Shown here: in pieces, positions 16,596 through 25,388 of the stretch | Layout of the letters: the number at the start of each line of letters is the position of its first letter | Position numbering within the stretch: the stretch's first letter is position 1 | Origin: Streptomyces sp. SLBN-118 | GTDB lineage: Bacteria > Actinomycetota > Actinomycetes > Streptomycetales > Streptomycetaceae | Length of the DNA: 64,000 bases | Reading direction: 5' to 3' | Assembly (NCBI RefSeq): GCF_006715635.1 | Contig: NZ_VFNP01000002.1 | Location: 434,001-498,000, forward strand | The notes under the pieces: generated by a model | Database searches by the model: none | The model's input: only the letters and a program-made list of their open reading frames with translations | Told to the model about the DNA's origin: nothing | Position numbers and translations under genes: made by a program

Positions 16596-18668
16596 GTGAC
16601 ACGGTTTTTCCAGGATGTGACCCGGGGGGGCGCCTTGGAGCCATTGGGACCTGACGACCCCGCCGTCGTGGGGCCGTACCGGCTGGTCGCCCAACTGGGC
16701 AGTGGCGGAATGGGCCGGGTGTACCTCGGGTACTCGCCGAGCGGTCGGCGGGTAGCGATCAAGGTCATCCGTCCGGACTACGTACAAGAGCCTGCCTTCC
16801 GCGAGCGCTTCGCCCGCGAGGTGATCGCCTCGCGCGCCGTGAGCGGGTTCTTCACGGCCGGTGTGGTCGACGCGGACCCCGAAGGAAGCCACCCGTGGCT
16901 CGCGACCGCGTATATTCCCGGCCCCTCGCTCCAACAAGCGGTGCAGAAAGGCGGCCCCTTCCCGGAGCGGCAGGTACGGGCGCTGGGTGCGGCGCTGGCG
17001 GAAGCTCTGACGGCGATTCACGGCGCGGCTCTGATCCACCGGGATCTCAAGCCGGCCAATGTGCTGCTGGCCGAGGACGGGCCGCGCGTGATCGACTTCG
17101 GGATCTCCCGGCTCGCCGAGCAGAGCGGACTGACGCTCACCGGCACCACGATCGGGTCTCCGGGCTACATGTCGCCCGAGCAGATCCAGGGGCTTCCGAT
17201 CGGACCCTCGTCCGACGTGTTCTCGCTCGGCTCGGTTCTGGCTTTCGCCGCGACCGGTGCCGGTCCCTTCGGTGAGGCGTCCGTACCGGCCCTGCTGTTC
17301 CGCGTGGTGCACGAAGAGCCCAAACTCCAGGCGGTCCCGCCGGGGTTGCGCGAGCTGATCAGCTGGTGCCTGGCCAAACGGCCCTCAGACCGCCCGGCCC
17401 TGACCGACCTGGTGCCAGCTCTGACCGGCGGCAGCTCCCCGGTGGATCTGCTCGGCGCGGGCTGGCTTCCCAAGCCCTGGCAGGACGACGACACCTCGGG
17501 GACGCTCGCTTTCCCGGAGATGCCGACGTCGACGTCGGCGGGCCACTCCCCGGTGCCCGAGCAGCAGCAGGGCCTGCCGGAGCCTTCCCCCGAACATCCC
17601 CCGCAGCCGTCGCCGGAGCGGCCGGTCAGCCGTCGCCGACTGCTGTACGCCGCGGCCGGTGCGCTGGGGGCCGGCGGGCTGGCAGTGGCCACCTGGGGCA
17701 TCACACGGGACCGCGAGCCGACCGCCGCGGGATCTCTGCGCTGGCGGTTCACCACCACCGGCACGGTGCTGTCCTACCCGAGGGTGGCCGGGGACCTGGT
17801 CTACGCGGCCAGCAACGACGGCACGCTGTACGCGCTGACCACCGCCGACGGGCGGCGACGATGGCAGCACACCACCGCCGCGGCCATCGGCTCCGCACCC
17901 ACCGTGCTGGGCGGCAGTGTGTACCTCGGCAGCGACGACCGCACGCTGTACTCCTTCGACGCCCGTTCGGGCAAGGTCCGTTGGCGGTTCACCACCGGGG
18001 GCATTGTCCATACGCCGGTCGTGACCGGGGGCGTCGCCTACGTCGGCAGCGCGGACCACCGGCTGTACGCCGTCGATGCGGCCGGCGGAAAGCGCCGGTG
18101 GGCCTTCGCCACGGACAACGACACCCACTCCCCCGCCGTGTCCGGCGAGACGGTGTACGTGGGCAGCAGCGATACCAGCCTCTACGCGGTGAACGCGAAC
18201 ACCGGCGAGAAGCGGTGGGCCTTCACCACGCGCGGGGCGGTGTCCGGCATCCCGACGGTAGCGGGTGGGCTTGTCTACTTCGGCAGCACCGACGGCGCTC
18301 TCTACGCGGTCGACGCGGGCGCAGGCAAGCTCGTCTGGCGGTTCGAGGGCGCCTCGGTCGGATCGAACCCGGCGGTCGCCAAGGGAGTGGTGTACGTGGG
18401 AGGCGGCAGAACACTGCACGCGCTGCACGCCAACACCGGCAAACCCCTGTGGGAGTTCACAGCCGCAGGAGATGTCCATGCGCCGGCCACAGCGGGCGCA
18501 GTCGTCTACGTGGGCAGCGACGACACCAAGCTCTACGCGGTGAACGCCGCTACAGGAGAGCAGTTGTGGGCGTACTCCGCCTCCGCTCCGGTACACGCAC
18601 CGGCCGTCACTCAGGACACGGTGTATTTCGGCAGCGACGACAACACGCTCTACGCCGTTCGCATCTGA
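16596..18668 (+). CDS. Membrane Ser/Thr protein kinase with C-terminal PQQ-type beta-propeller
   Basis: Up to 690 residues. Hanks-type kinase domain at about 28-290: P-loop LGSGGMGRVYLG, Lys56 in VAIKVI, catalytic Asp150 in IHRDLKPANVLL, DFG at 167 and GSPGYMSPEQ activation segment. A Pro-rich linker follows, then RRRLLYAAAGALGAGGLAVATW as the single membrane helix (about 348-369), then eight or so PQQ/quinoprotein-like blades with repeated VYVGS.D..LYAV..TGE..W units (about 380-690), outside the cell. Comparable to AfsK-like Streptomyces kinases. It precedes the GT2/GH26 pair by 98 bp on the same strand. The start is uncertain: GTG 16596 as given, or TTG 16635, where homologous kinases begin EPLGPDDP. 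Confidence 0.9.
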   Translation: MTRFFQDVTRGGALEPLGPDDPAVVGPYRLVAQLGSGGMGRVYLGYSPSGRRVAIKVIRPDYVQEPAFRERFAREVIASRAVSGFFTAGVVDADPEGSHPWLATAYIPGPSLQQAVQKGGPFPERQVRALGAALAEALTAIHGAALIHRDLKPANVLLAEDGPRVIDFGISRLAEQSGLTLTGTTIGSPGYMSPEQIQGLPIGPSSDVFSLGSVLAFAATGAGPFGEASVPALLFRVVHEEPKLQAVPPGLRELISWCLAKRPSDRPALTDLVPALTGGSSPVDLLGAGWLPKPWQDDDTSGTLAFPEMPTSTSAGHSPVPEQQQGLPEPSPEHPPQPSPERPVSRRRLLYAAAGALGAGGLAVATWGITRDREPTAAGSLRWRFTTTGTVLSYPRVAGDLVYAASNDGTLYALTTADGRRRWQHTTAAAIGSAPTVLGGSVYLGSDDRTLYSFDARSGKVRWRFTTGGIVHTPVVTGGVAYVGSADHRLYAVDAAGGKRRWAFATDNDTHSPAVSGETVYVGSSDTSLYAVNANTGEKRWAFTTRGAVSGIPTVAGGLVYFGSTDGALYAVDAGAGKLVWRFEGASVGSNPAVAKGVVYVGGGRTLHALHANTGKPLWEFTAAGDVHAPATAGAVVYVGSDDTKLYAVNAATGEQLWAYSASAPVHAPAVTQDTVYFGSDDNTLYAVRI

Positions 18669-18669
18669 G

Positions 18670-18688
18670 CCGGCCGGGAACCGGCCGG
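18670..18688 (+). terminator. Hairpin after the kinase gene
   Basis: Two copies of the self-complementary CCGGCCGG (18670-18677 and 18681-18688) separated by three bases form a tight hairpin two bases after the kinase stop codon. It may attenuate read-through into the synthase gene. Confidence 0.5.
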
Positions 18689-18766
18689 GCGACGCGAGCA
18701 GTCCTACTCAGCGCAGCTAGCGGCCTATTCACGTCTGAGTGATGCTGTTGGTCATCAAGGGGGGAA

Positions 18767-20515
18767 ATGTCCAGATATTCACGCCGCTTGGACCGGCGTG
18801 CCGAGAACAGGAATCGCCGCAACGCCTCGGCCGTCGCAGCCTACGCCCGTGCCTCCCGCGCATGCGGCCCGCTCGCCAACCCGGGCCGCCAGGTGAGGTA
18901 CTGCTCGTTGCTGCGACCGGGCCACCGGGTGTCGCTCACGGCTCTCACACTCGCCACAGCCCTGGCCGACATCGTCTTCATAGGCTGGCTGCTGCTGCCC
19001 GAACATGTGCCGGGCCCCGGGGTCACCGGCGTCGGCAACGGCTGGCTGTTCCTCGCCCGGACCGGGTTCTGCCTGGTCATCGTGGTCGAGACGATCAAAA
19101 TCGTGCAGGCGGTGGCGATCTGGGTGTTCGCCTTCCGGGCGAAGGACCCCATCCCCATGGTGCCGCCGCAGGGGCTCCGGGTCGCCATGCTGACCACCAT
19201 CGTGCCGTCCAAGGAGCCGATAGCCGTCGTACAGCGGACGCTGCGGGCCATGCTGGAGGTGGCGCGCTGGGACTGCACCGTGGACGTCTGGATCCTGGAC
19301 GAGGGCAATGACCCGGCCGTACGTCAGATGGCGGCCCGCCTGGGCGTCCACCACTTCAGCCGCAAGGACCGGCCGGAGTACAACCAGCCGTCCGGCCCTT
19401 TCCGCGCACGTACCAAGTCCGGAAACCACAACGCCTGGCGCGCGGAGCACGAGAACGCCTACGACGTGGTCGCCCAGATGGACCCCGACCATGTGCCGCT
19501 GCCGTGCTTCCTGGAGCGGACCCTGGGCTACTTCCACGACCCGGACACCGCGTTCGTGGTGGCCCCCCAGGTGTACGGCAACGCCTACGACAACTGGGTC
19601 GCCCACGGCGCGTCGGTACAGCAGTACCTGTTCAGCAGCATCGTCGAGCGGGGCGGCAACGGTCTGGACGCTCCCTTGCTGATCGGCACCAATCACCTCT
19701 ACCGGGTCGCCGCGTGGCAGCAGATCGGCGGCTACCAGGACTCGATCATCGAGGACCATCTGACCAGCATGAGGATCCACGGCACGGTCAATCCCTCGAC
19801 CGGAAACGGCTGGAAGGGCGTGTACACCCCCGACGTCGTGGCCGTGGGCGAGGGCCCGACCACCTGGACCGATTACTTCAACCAGCAGCGGCGCTGGGCC
19901 TATGGCATCTGGGAGATCAAACTCAACCCCCGGCTGAGGCAGGGCATCCGGCTCCGCACCCGCCAGCGGCTGCTGTACGACCTGGTTCAGTTCTACTACC
20001 CGAGCGTCGCCATGAGCCTGACGCTCGGCACCCTCGCCACCGCCCTGTACATGCTGCTCGGAGTCTCCTCCATCCAACTGCCAGGGCTCCCCTGGTTCCT
20101 GCTGTGGTCCGCGGGCATGGGGGGCTCATTCGCCCTCTGGCTGTGGCTGCGCCGGTTCAACCTCGCCGAGCACGAGAGGCGGGAGATCGGTATGGCGGGC
20201 ATCCTGCTGTCGCTCTTCGCCGGGCCTGTCTACATCGCCGCCGCGGCGAACGCCCTGCTGCGCCGGCCGCTGGCGTACGTGGTTACTGCCAAGGGCGAGC
20301 TGCGCAGCTCGGAGTCCCTGCGCACCTTCCGACTGCACCTGATGTGGGCTCTGCTGGCCGGGTGTCTGCTGATCGTCAGCTTCCGCAACCACCATGACTA
20401 CACGGCCCTGCGGATCTGGACGCTGCTGGCTCTTGCGGCCGGCTCGGCCCCGCCGCTGCTCGCTCTGGCGGAGGACGTCTCCACCCGCTTGCGCACCGCG
20501 AGGGCAGAGCGGTGA
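18767..20515 (+). CDS. Processive GT2 polysaccharide synthase (cellulose-synthase-like)
   Basis: 582 residues. Two membrane helices near 55-77 and 92-120, a cytosolic GT2 domain (about 135-385) and four or so C-terminal helices. The processive-synthase motifs are visible in order: WILDEGND (UDP-binding Asp), QMDPDHVP (DxD-type), the acceptor-site IIEDHLTS (catalytic base Asp) and FNQQRRWAYG (QxxRW). It thus resembles BcsA/CslA and hyaluronan-type synthases, extruding a beta-linked polymer; there is no PilZ domain. ATG 18767 has a strong AAGGGGGGAA site. The stop overlaps the GH26 start, so the two proteins are coupled. The sugar donor cannot be read from sequence. Confidence 0.88.
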   Translation: MSRYSRRLDRRAENRNRRNASAVAAYARASRACGPLANPGRQVRYCSLLRPGHRVSLTALTLATALADIVFIGWLLLPEHVPGPGVTGVGNGWLFLARTGFCLVIVVETIKIVQAVAIWVFAFRAKDPIPMVPPQGLRVAMLTTIVPSKEPIAVVQRTLRAMLEVARWDCTVDVWILDEGNDPAVRQMAARLGVHHFSRKDRPEYNQPSGPFRARTKSGNHNAWRAEHENAYDVVAQMDPDHVPLPCFLERTLGYFHDPDTAFVVAPQVYGNAYDNWVAHGASVQQYLFSSIVERGGNGLDAPLLIGTNHLYRVAAWQQIGGYQDSIIEDHLTSMRIHGTVNPSTGNGWKGVYTPDVVAVGEGPTTWTDYFNQQRRWAYGIWEIKLNPRLRQGIRLRTRQRLLYDLVQFYYPSVAMSLTLGTLATALYMLLGVSSIQLPGLPWFLLWSAGMGGSFALWLWLRRFNLAEHERREIGMAGILLSLFAGPVYIAAAANALLRRPLAYVVTAKGELRSSESLRTFRLHLMWALLAGCLLIVSFRNHHDYTALRIWTLLALAAGSAPPLLALAEDVSTRLRTARAER

Positions 20516-21633
20516 GGATCACCACGCCACGGGTGCTCGCGGTGCTGTGTGCCGCTCTCCTGTCCTGGTACACCTTCCAGGTGGCACCGGGCCTGGCGGA
20601 CCGCGAACGCCGAGCGGCAGCCGCACGCGCCGACGCCGTGCTGCCCCCGACGACCGTCCTGCCCGACGAGAAGCCTGCGCCGCACCGCCCCTCCCAGCGG
20701 CCCGCGGTCGCTTTCCCCGCCGTGGGAAAGGCGTTCATCGGCGTCTTCACGTCGGCGGGCGCCCATGACTTCACCGAAGGGGCCGGCTTCGCCCGGCAGA
20801 CCGGGCATCGCCCGCAGGTGTACGAGTTCTCGGCCGACTGGGAGAGCGATCGGTTCGACGCCGAGGCCATCAACCGTGTCGCCAGGCGAGGCATGCTTCC
20901 CCTGGTCGCCTGGGAGCCCTGGGACCACAAGGCCGAGGCCGACGAACCCACGCTGCGTGGCGAGCAGTCCGAGTACCGGCTGTCGAGAATCATTCACGGC
21001 TCCTTCGACCGGTACATCAGGTCATGGGCGCGGGGCATCAAGTCGCTCCGCTACCCGGTGGCCATCCGCCTCGCCCACGAGATGAACGGCTACTGGTACC
21101 CCTGGTGCGAGCAGTCCAACGGCAACCGCCGCGGGGAGTACGTGCGGGCGTGGCGTCACGTCCACAAGATCTTTGACGCGGTGGGAGCACATAACGCCCT
21201 GTGGGTGTGGAGCCCCAACGTCAGCTACACCAACTCGACGCCGCTCAACCGGCTCTATCCGGGAGACGAGTACGTGGACTGGGTGGGCCTGTCCGGCTAC
21301 TACGGCACGGTGGGCAAGGAGAACTACCAGTCGTTCGACCGCCTCTTCATGCCGACGAGGACCGAGATACGGCGCTTCACCCGCAGACCGCTCGTCATCA
21401 CCGAACTCGGCGCCACGGACGCCGCCGGACGCAAAGCAGAGTGGATCACCGAGATGTTCCGTTCACTGCCTCGCCACGGCGACATCATCGGCATCATCTG
21501 GTACCAGGCGGTCAAGGAGATCGACTGGCGCGTGGGCACGAACCGCGCATCCTCGGCCGCCTTCACCGCCGGGGCGTCGGCGAGCCGGTACCAGCAGCCG
21601 TGGCAGCCGTATATGACGCCGCGCGTGCGATGA
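20512..21633 (+). CDS. Secreted or membrane-anchored GH26 glycanase
   Basis: 373 residues. N-terminal signal or anchor (VLAVLCAALLSWYTFQVAPG), a low-complexity linker to about residue 65, then a GH26 clan-A barrel: acid/base Glu190 in IRLAHEMNGYWYPW and nucleophile Glu298 in PLVITELGATD. Known GH26 activities are endo-beta-mannanase, beta-1,3-1,4-glucanase and xylanase. The GTG start overlaps the synthase stop (GTGA), so it is made together with the GT2 protein and likely trims or releases the polymer that the synthase makes, as BcsZ does for cellulose (inference). Substrate unknown. Confidence 0.87.
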   Translation: MRITTPRVLAVLCAALLSWYTFQVAPGLADRERRAAAARADAVLPPTTVLPDEKPAPHRPSQRPAVAFPAVGKAFIGVFTSAGAHDFTEGAGFARQTGHRPQVYEFSADWESDRFDAEAINRVARRGMLPLVAWEPWDHKAEADEPTLRGEQSEYRLSRIIHGSFDRYIRSWARGIKSLRYPVAIRLAHEMNGYWYPWCEQSNGNRRGEYVRAWRHVHKIFDAVGAHNALWVWSPNVSYTNSTPLNRLYPGDEYVDWVGLSGYYGTVGKENYQSFDRLFMPTRTEIRRFTRRPLVITELGATDAAGRKAEWITEMFRSLPRHGDIIGIIWYQAVKEIDWRVGTNRASSAAFTAGASASRYQQPWQPYMTPRVR

Positions 21634-21649
21634 ACCCTGGCGCGACGGT

Positions 21650-21673
21650 GGGTGGGGGCGTGAGCTCCCACCC
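21650..21673 (+). terminator. Hairpin after the synthase/glycanase operon
   Basis: GGGTGGG (21650-21656) and CCCACCC (21667-21673) pair across ten bases and are followed by GTTTCTC, 17 bp beyond the GH26 stop. Confidence 0.55.
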
Positions 21674-21875
21674 GTTTCTCCCCCACCGGGCCCTCCCGTG
21701 GCACCCAGAGGTCCGGGCCGGACGACGGATGTTGACCTCGATCCGGTGACCGGCCTGGTCACCGGCGGTTTCCCGGCCGCTCCCCCGACAGGCAACAGGA
21801 AACCCGTCGACCTTGGTGCGCACCGACGACAGGCTGAAGTCGTCAGCACGTACCAAGACCTACCAAGGGGGAATC

Positions 21876-22238
21876 GTGCGCAAGATCAAGATGATGAGGA
21901 CCGTCGCGGCGCTCGCGCTCGCTGTCGGCACGATGACGACCGTCACCGCAACCCAGGCCCAGGCGGCGAGCAGCCACGGGTGCCCGTCCGGGTACGTCTG
22001 CATGTACCCGGGTGCGGGCTGGAACAACGACCGTCCGACCCACACGTACTACACCTACGGGGCCCACAACCTCAGCAACATGTACGGGACATACCGCATC
22101 TACAACAACCAGACCGGCGGTGCGACCATGCGGACGTGCACCGGGTACAACGGCACGGGCTGTCAGGGCTACCTGCCGGCCGGCTGGTACATCGACAAGG
22201 ACATGACGCCGATCAACTCGATCACGCTCCAGCCTTAG
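21876..22238 (+). CDS. Secreted peptidase-inhibitor I36-like protein
   Basis: 120 residues from GTG 21876, which follows an AAGGGGG site. Signal peptide with basic MRKIKMMR start, hydrophobic core AALALAVGTMTTVTA and an AQAASS cleavage region. The mature part CPSGYVCMYPGAGWNND resembles the peptidase inhibitor family I36 (SMI-type) of Streptomyces, with Cys residues that probably pair (CPSGYVC, CTGYNGTGC). The role is likely an extracellular protease inhibitor, but many family members are uncharacterised. Stand-alone gene framed by hairpins. Confidence 0.75.
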   Translation: MRKIKMMRTVAALALAVGTMTTVTATQAQAASSHGCPSGYVCMYPGAGWNNDRPTHTYYTYGAHNLSNMYGTYRIYNNQTGGATMRTCTGYNGTGCQGYLPAGWYIDKDMTPINSITLQP

Positions 22239-22257
22239 TTCTTCCCCGCGTGGACAC

Positions 22258-22288
22258 CTTCCGGAGCTGCCCATGGCGGCTCCGGAAG
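22258..22288 (+). terminator. Strong hairpin after the I36-like gene
   Basis: CTTCCGGAGC (22258-22267) and GCTCCGGAAG (22279-22288) are perfectly complementary 10-bp arms with an 11-base loop, 19 bp after the stop codon. Confidence 0.7.
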
Positions 22289-22506
22289 TTCGCGCGTTCC
22301 CCCCCGGGACCGACTCGCGTGGCGAAGTGCCTGCTCGGCCAGGGTTTCCCAAGTGTTTCCCGTTGCCCATCCAGTTGGGGCGACGCCGAAGCCCTCGACG
22401 AGCGGGGCCGCGGCCCCGCAGGCTGCTTTCATCGACGTGCGGCTCATCGAGGAGTCGACGCCCATCGGTGCTTCACCCACGGCAACACAGAAACGAGGGT
22501 CCCTGC

Positions 22507-23385
22507 ATGCTCCGCCGATCCGGTCTCATCGGCACACTCATCGGATTACTGGTCTTCCTCCTCTGGGCACCCACATCAGCGTTCGCCTCAACCGCGCCCG
22601 CAGCCACTGCCATTCGCAAAGCCGCAGCCGAGGAGTGTGCCGTGCTGGCGCCGGGAGCCTCCGCGGCGGCCGAGCGCGCCGTCGCCGCCGCGTGCGCGCA
22701 GGTCGCGGCGGATGTCTGGTACACGTGGGGCGGCGGCCACGGCCCGCACCCCGGCGCGACGTACGGGCAGGTGGATCCCACCGACCCGGCCAGCGAGCAC
22801 GATCCCGAGCGGCTCGGCTTCGACTGCTCCGGTCTCGTGCGCTTCGCCTACGCCCAGGCCACCGGGTCCGACATCCTCAACGGCGTCGCCGGCGCCCAGT
22901 ACTACACACATCGCGCGGCCGATCGCTTCACCGCCGCCCAGGGCCTCGCCCCGCTGCTCCCCGGCGACCTGCTGGCCTGGGGCAACTCCCGTCAACTGCA
23001 CCACATCGCCATCTATCTCGGCGCGGGCAAGATGGTGGAGGCCAAGCAGTCCGGCACCAAACTCATGGTCAGCGACGTGCGGCTGAACGGCGACTACTAC
23101 GGAGCGGTCCGCGTCAACACCGGACCGGTGAGCGGGCGCATCTTCCAGACCTGGGGCACCGGCGTCTGGACCAAGGCCCAGCCGTCGGTCAAGGCCGCGC
23201 GCGTCTACGCCTTCCCGCAGGCAACGACGATCCGCGTCGAGTGCCAGAAGCACGCCGAACTGGTCACCTCGGACGGCTACACCAACGACGCCTGGTCCTA
23301 CCTGCCCGACTACAAGGCGTGGGTCACGAACATCTACATCCAAGGTCCCGCGTGGCTGGAGGGGGTCCCCACCTGTACCTTCTGA
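22507..23385 (+). CDS. Secreted NlpC/P60 cell-wall hydrolase with SH3-like tail
   Basis: 292 residues from ATG 22507 (GAGGG upstream). Signal peptide GLIGTLIGLLVFLLWAPTSA-FA. The NlpC/P60 Cys-His centre is visible: GFDCSGLVRFAYA (catalytic Cys) and LHHIAIYLGAG (catalytic His), with PLLPGDLLAW between. The final 70 residues (VYAFPQATTIRVECQKHAEL to the end) look like a bacterial SH3-like domain that may bind wall peptides. Family role: endopeptidase cleaving peptidoglycan stem peptides or a related amide. An insertion HGPHPGATYGQVDP before the catalytic Cys is common in Streptomyces members. Confidence 0.87.
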   Translation: MLRRSGLIGTLIGLLVFLLWAPTSAFASTAPAATAIRKAAAEECAVLAPGASAAAERAVAAACAQVAADVWYTWGGGHGPHPGATYGQVDPTDPASEHDPERLGFDCSGLVRFAYAQATGSDILNGVAGAQYYTHRAADRFTAAQGLAPLLPGDLLAWGNSRQLHHIAIYLGAGKMVEAKQSGTKLMVSDVRLNGDYYGAVRVNTGPVSGRIFQTWGTGVWTKAQPSVKAARVYAFPQATTIRVECQKHAELVTSDGYTNDAWSYLPDYKAWVTNIYIQGPAWLEGVPTCTF

Positions 23386-23397
23386 CGCCGCGCGCCG

Positions 23398-23440
23398 TTC
23401 GCACCAGTGACCGCCAACGGGGGGCGGCCACTGGTGCGAA
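23398..23440. terminator. Long bidirectional hairpin
   Basis: TTCGCACCAGTG (23398-23409) pairs perfectly with CACTGGTGCGAA (23429-23440), with a further GCC/GGC inner stem. It separates the convergent NlpC/P60 gene and the 59-residue gene. Confidence 0.8.
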
Positions 23441-23451
23441 TCACGTTGCGG

Positions 23452-23631
23452 CTACAGAGCGTAGCGGATGAGCCACTCGTTGGCGTCGTACGTGTCCTTC
23501 GCCGGGTCCGGTGCTGTGGCCGGGAGCTCCTGAATCGTGTCCTCAAGACGGGTTCGCTCCGGCAGACTGCCGAACCGAGCACGACGCGCCGTCTCCGCGG
23601 CATCCTGAACGTTCTTCTCCGACGCTGTCAT
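23452..23631 (-). CDS. 59-residue hypothetical acidic protein
   Basis: 59 residues starting MTASEKNVQDAAETARRARF and ending DANEWLIRYAL, without Cys or membrane segment. Supported as real by codon bias, an AAGGGGCAGG region before ATG 23631 and a strong terminator just beyond its stop. No family recognised; the heptad-like Ala/Arg-rich front could form a short helix. The longer open frame upstream is not needed. Confidence 0.55.
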   Translation of the reverse strand: MTASEKNVQDAAETARRARFGSLPERTRLEDTIQELPATAPDPAKDTYDANEWLIRYAL

Positions 23632-23791
23632 CCTGCCCCTTCCCTCATTCCCCCAACGCCCGGCCGAGGGCGGGTGTTCCGCGTCGCCCGGAAGACAGGC
23701 ACGTCCTGCTGTGCGACGTTGAGGGATAGACGGAAATATGGACGAACAGAGGCAGGCCGGTGGCTGATGCCCCTGACCTGGGGAGCCGTTC

Positions 23792-24400
23792 ATGACCACA
23801 CCACGGGACTTGTTGATCATTGCCATCGACAGGGCGTCCGGCCACCCTGTGGAGCAAGGCGACCTCTCGCTTGCGCTCGCAGGGGCCGAGGTGATCGATC
23901 TCCTGGGTGCCGAAGCCATCAGGCTGGACGACGATCGCATTGTGCCGGGCCTCCGGCCGGCCCTTCCCGATCGCCTGTTGGACGAGGCCGCCTCTTCCCT
24001 CGCCGTCGAAGCGCCGTACGAGTCGGTCGACGACTGGCTGTGGCGCCGAGGGCGCGGGCTGTCCGCGGCCTACCTGGCCGCCCTCGAGGCGGAAGGGCAG
24101 CTCTTTCGGCCACGCCGCCACCGCTGGTTGCCTTCCGGGAACAGCCGGACGGAGCTTGTCGATTCGCCCACCCGCCGCCGGGCTGCGGAACGCTGGACAT
24201 CGGGTGAGCCCGTCCTCGGCGCGCTGGCAGCGGCCGTCGGGGTCCGCGACGAGCGGACCGCTGACGCCCCGGGCCTGTCCGACGACGCGGTGGCGAGAGT
24301 GCTCGGCGCCGTTCACGACGCGGTGAGCGAATTGGCAGGCGAACGGCAACGGCGAGCCATCGAGGACGCGGCTTTCGACAACGTCTGGCGAGGCGATTGA
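23792..24400 (+). CDS. GPP34 (GOLPH3/VPS74-like) family protein
   Basis: 202 residues of a small all-helical GPP34 protein: DLLIIAIDRASGHP at the front, then AGAEVIDLLGAEAIRL, SSLAVEAPYESVDDWLWRRG and the C-terminal DEDAAFDNVW-like end (IEDAAFDNVWRGD). The eukaryotic relatives bind PI4P and retain glycosyltransferases in the Golgi; the bacterial role is unknown, though the family is expanded in Streptomyces. GGGGAG precedes ATG 23792. Convergent with the DUF2785 gene. Confidence 0.83.
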   Translation: MTTPRDLLIIAIDRASGHPVEQGDLSLALAGAEVIDLLGAEAIRLDDDRIVPGLRPALPDRLLDEAASSLAVEAPYESVDDWLWRRGRGLSAAYLAALEAEGQLFRPRRHRWLPSGNSRTELVDSPTRRRAAERWTSGEPVLGALAAAVGVRDERTADAPGLSDDAVARVLGAVHDAVSELAGERQRRAIEDAAFDNVWRGD

Positions 24401-24435
24401 CGACGGCGTCACCGGGTCGCGCCGCAGGTCGGATG

Positions 24436-25254
24436 TCAGGCCAGCCAGCTGTACGGCAGGCGGAGGATGGCGGCCACGCGTTCGGCAACGATCGGAGCGT
24501 GCGGTGGAACGCCTCCGTCGGCAAGGCCCCGGGTCAGGTGGAGATGAAGGGCCTGAAGCGTGGCGAAGGTGTTGAAGGCCCACGGTGGGACGGGACCGGG
24601 ACCTCCACCGTCGAGGGCGTCGGCCACCACGCTCAGCCATCCGGTGGCCTGCTCGGCCGACAGGTCAGGGGCGAGCAGGATGAGGCTGAGCGCGCGGGCA
24701 AGACGCGCATCCTCCAACTGCTCGTAGCGGTAGTCGGTGTGCGGGGCCGTCATCCTCCGGGCACACAGCTCCAGCAGTTGGGTACGGCGGCCGGGCAGGG
24801 CTTCTGCGAACGCGGAAGCCGCGTCGGCGCCGTGGGCGACGGCGTGCAGCCACCCCAGGGATTCGTCCCAGCCGCGCGTGTCGCGCTCGGAGGGGTACCA
24901 GGCAGAGAATCCGGCGTACCAGCGTTCCGCGGCCGCCTCCGGCAGGGTGCCGGGGACGGCGTGTCCGCGCGTCAGTACGCACCGGAGAACGAGCGGAGCG
25001 AAGGTTCGGGCCTGTATCTCAGGGTGGGTGAAACGGTCCGCGGCAGTGTTCCCGAGGTCTTCCAGGACGTCGTCGAGGTGTCCTTCGCGGATCCAGCGTG
25101 CGGCGGCTGTGTAGGCATGCTCGTCGCGGACCTCGGGGTCGGGCGACACGAGCATGGCCGACAGCTCGTCGCCGAGCCGGGAAGCCGATACGTCGTCGGG
25201 GAAGGCAAATCCGTCGGCGGCGATCGACTCCCAGTGAACAAGATCCGTACTCAC
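24436..25254 (-). CDS. DUF2785 family protein
   Basis: About 272 residues from GTG 25254 (GGAAGG upstream; an in-frame start at 25290 would add 12 residues). Typical DUF2785 sequence: VRDEHAYTAAARWI, AERWYAGFSAWYPSERDTRGWDESLGWLHAVAHGAD, and helical C-terminus. The family is all-alpha and HEAT-like; no biochemical function is known. It diverges from the ATP-grasp gene across 134 bp. Confidence 0.78.
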   Translation of the reverse strand: MSTDLVHWESIAADGFAFPDDVSASRLGDELSAMLVSPDPEVRDEHAYTAAARWIREGHLDDVLEDLGNTAADRFTHPEIQARTFAPLVLRCVLTRGHAVPGTLPEAAAERWYAGFSAWYPSERDTRGWDESLGWLHAVAHGADAASAFAEALPGRRTQLLELCARRMTAPHTDYRYEQLEDARLARALSLILLAPDLSAEQATGWLSVVADALDGGGPGPVPPWAFNTFATLQALHLHLTRGLADGGVPPHAPIVAERVAAILRLPYSWLA

Positions 25255-25388
25255 AGGGGAAGCCTTCCACGCGCCACGAAGTACCGGCACTCCGGGGTCT
25301 TGAGCGTGCGCCCATAAATGGGTGACCGGGCAGGAACCGCGTGTGGAAGAGTGCCTGCCCGGAGCCGGTGTATCGAGTGGAGAGTTGC

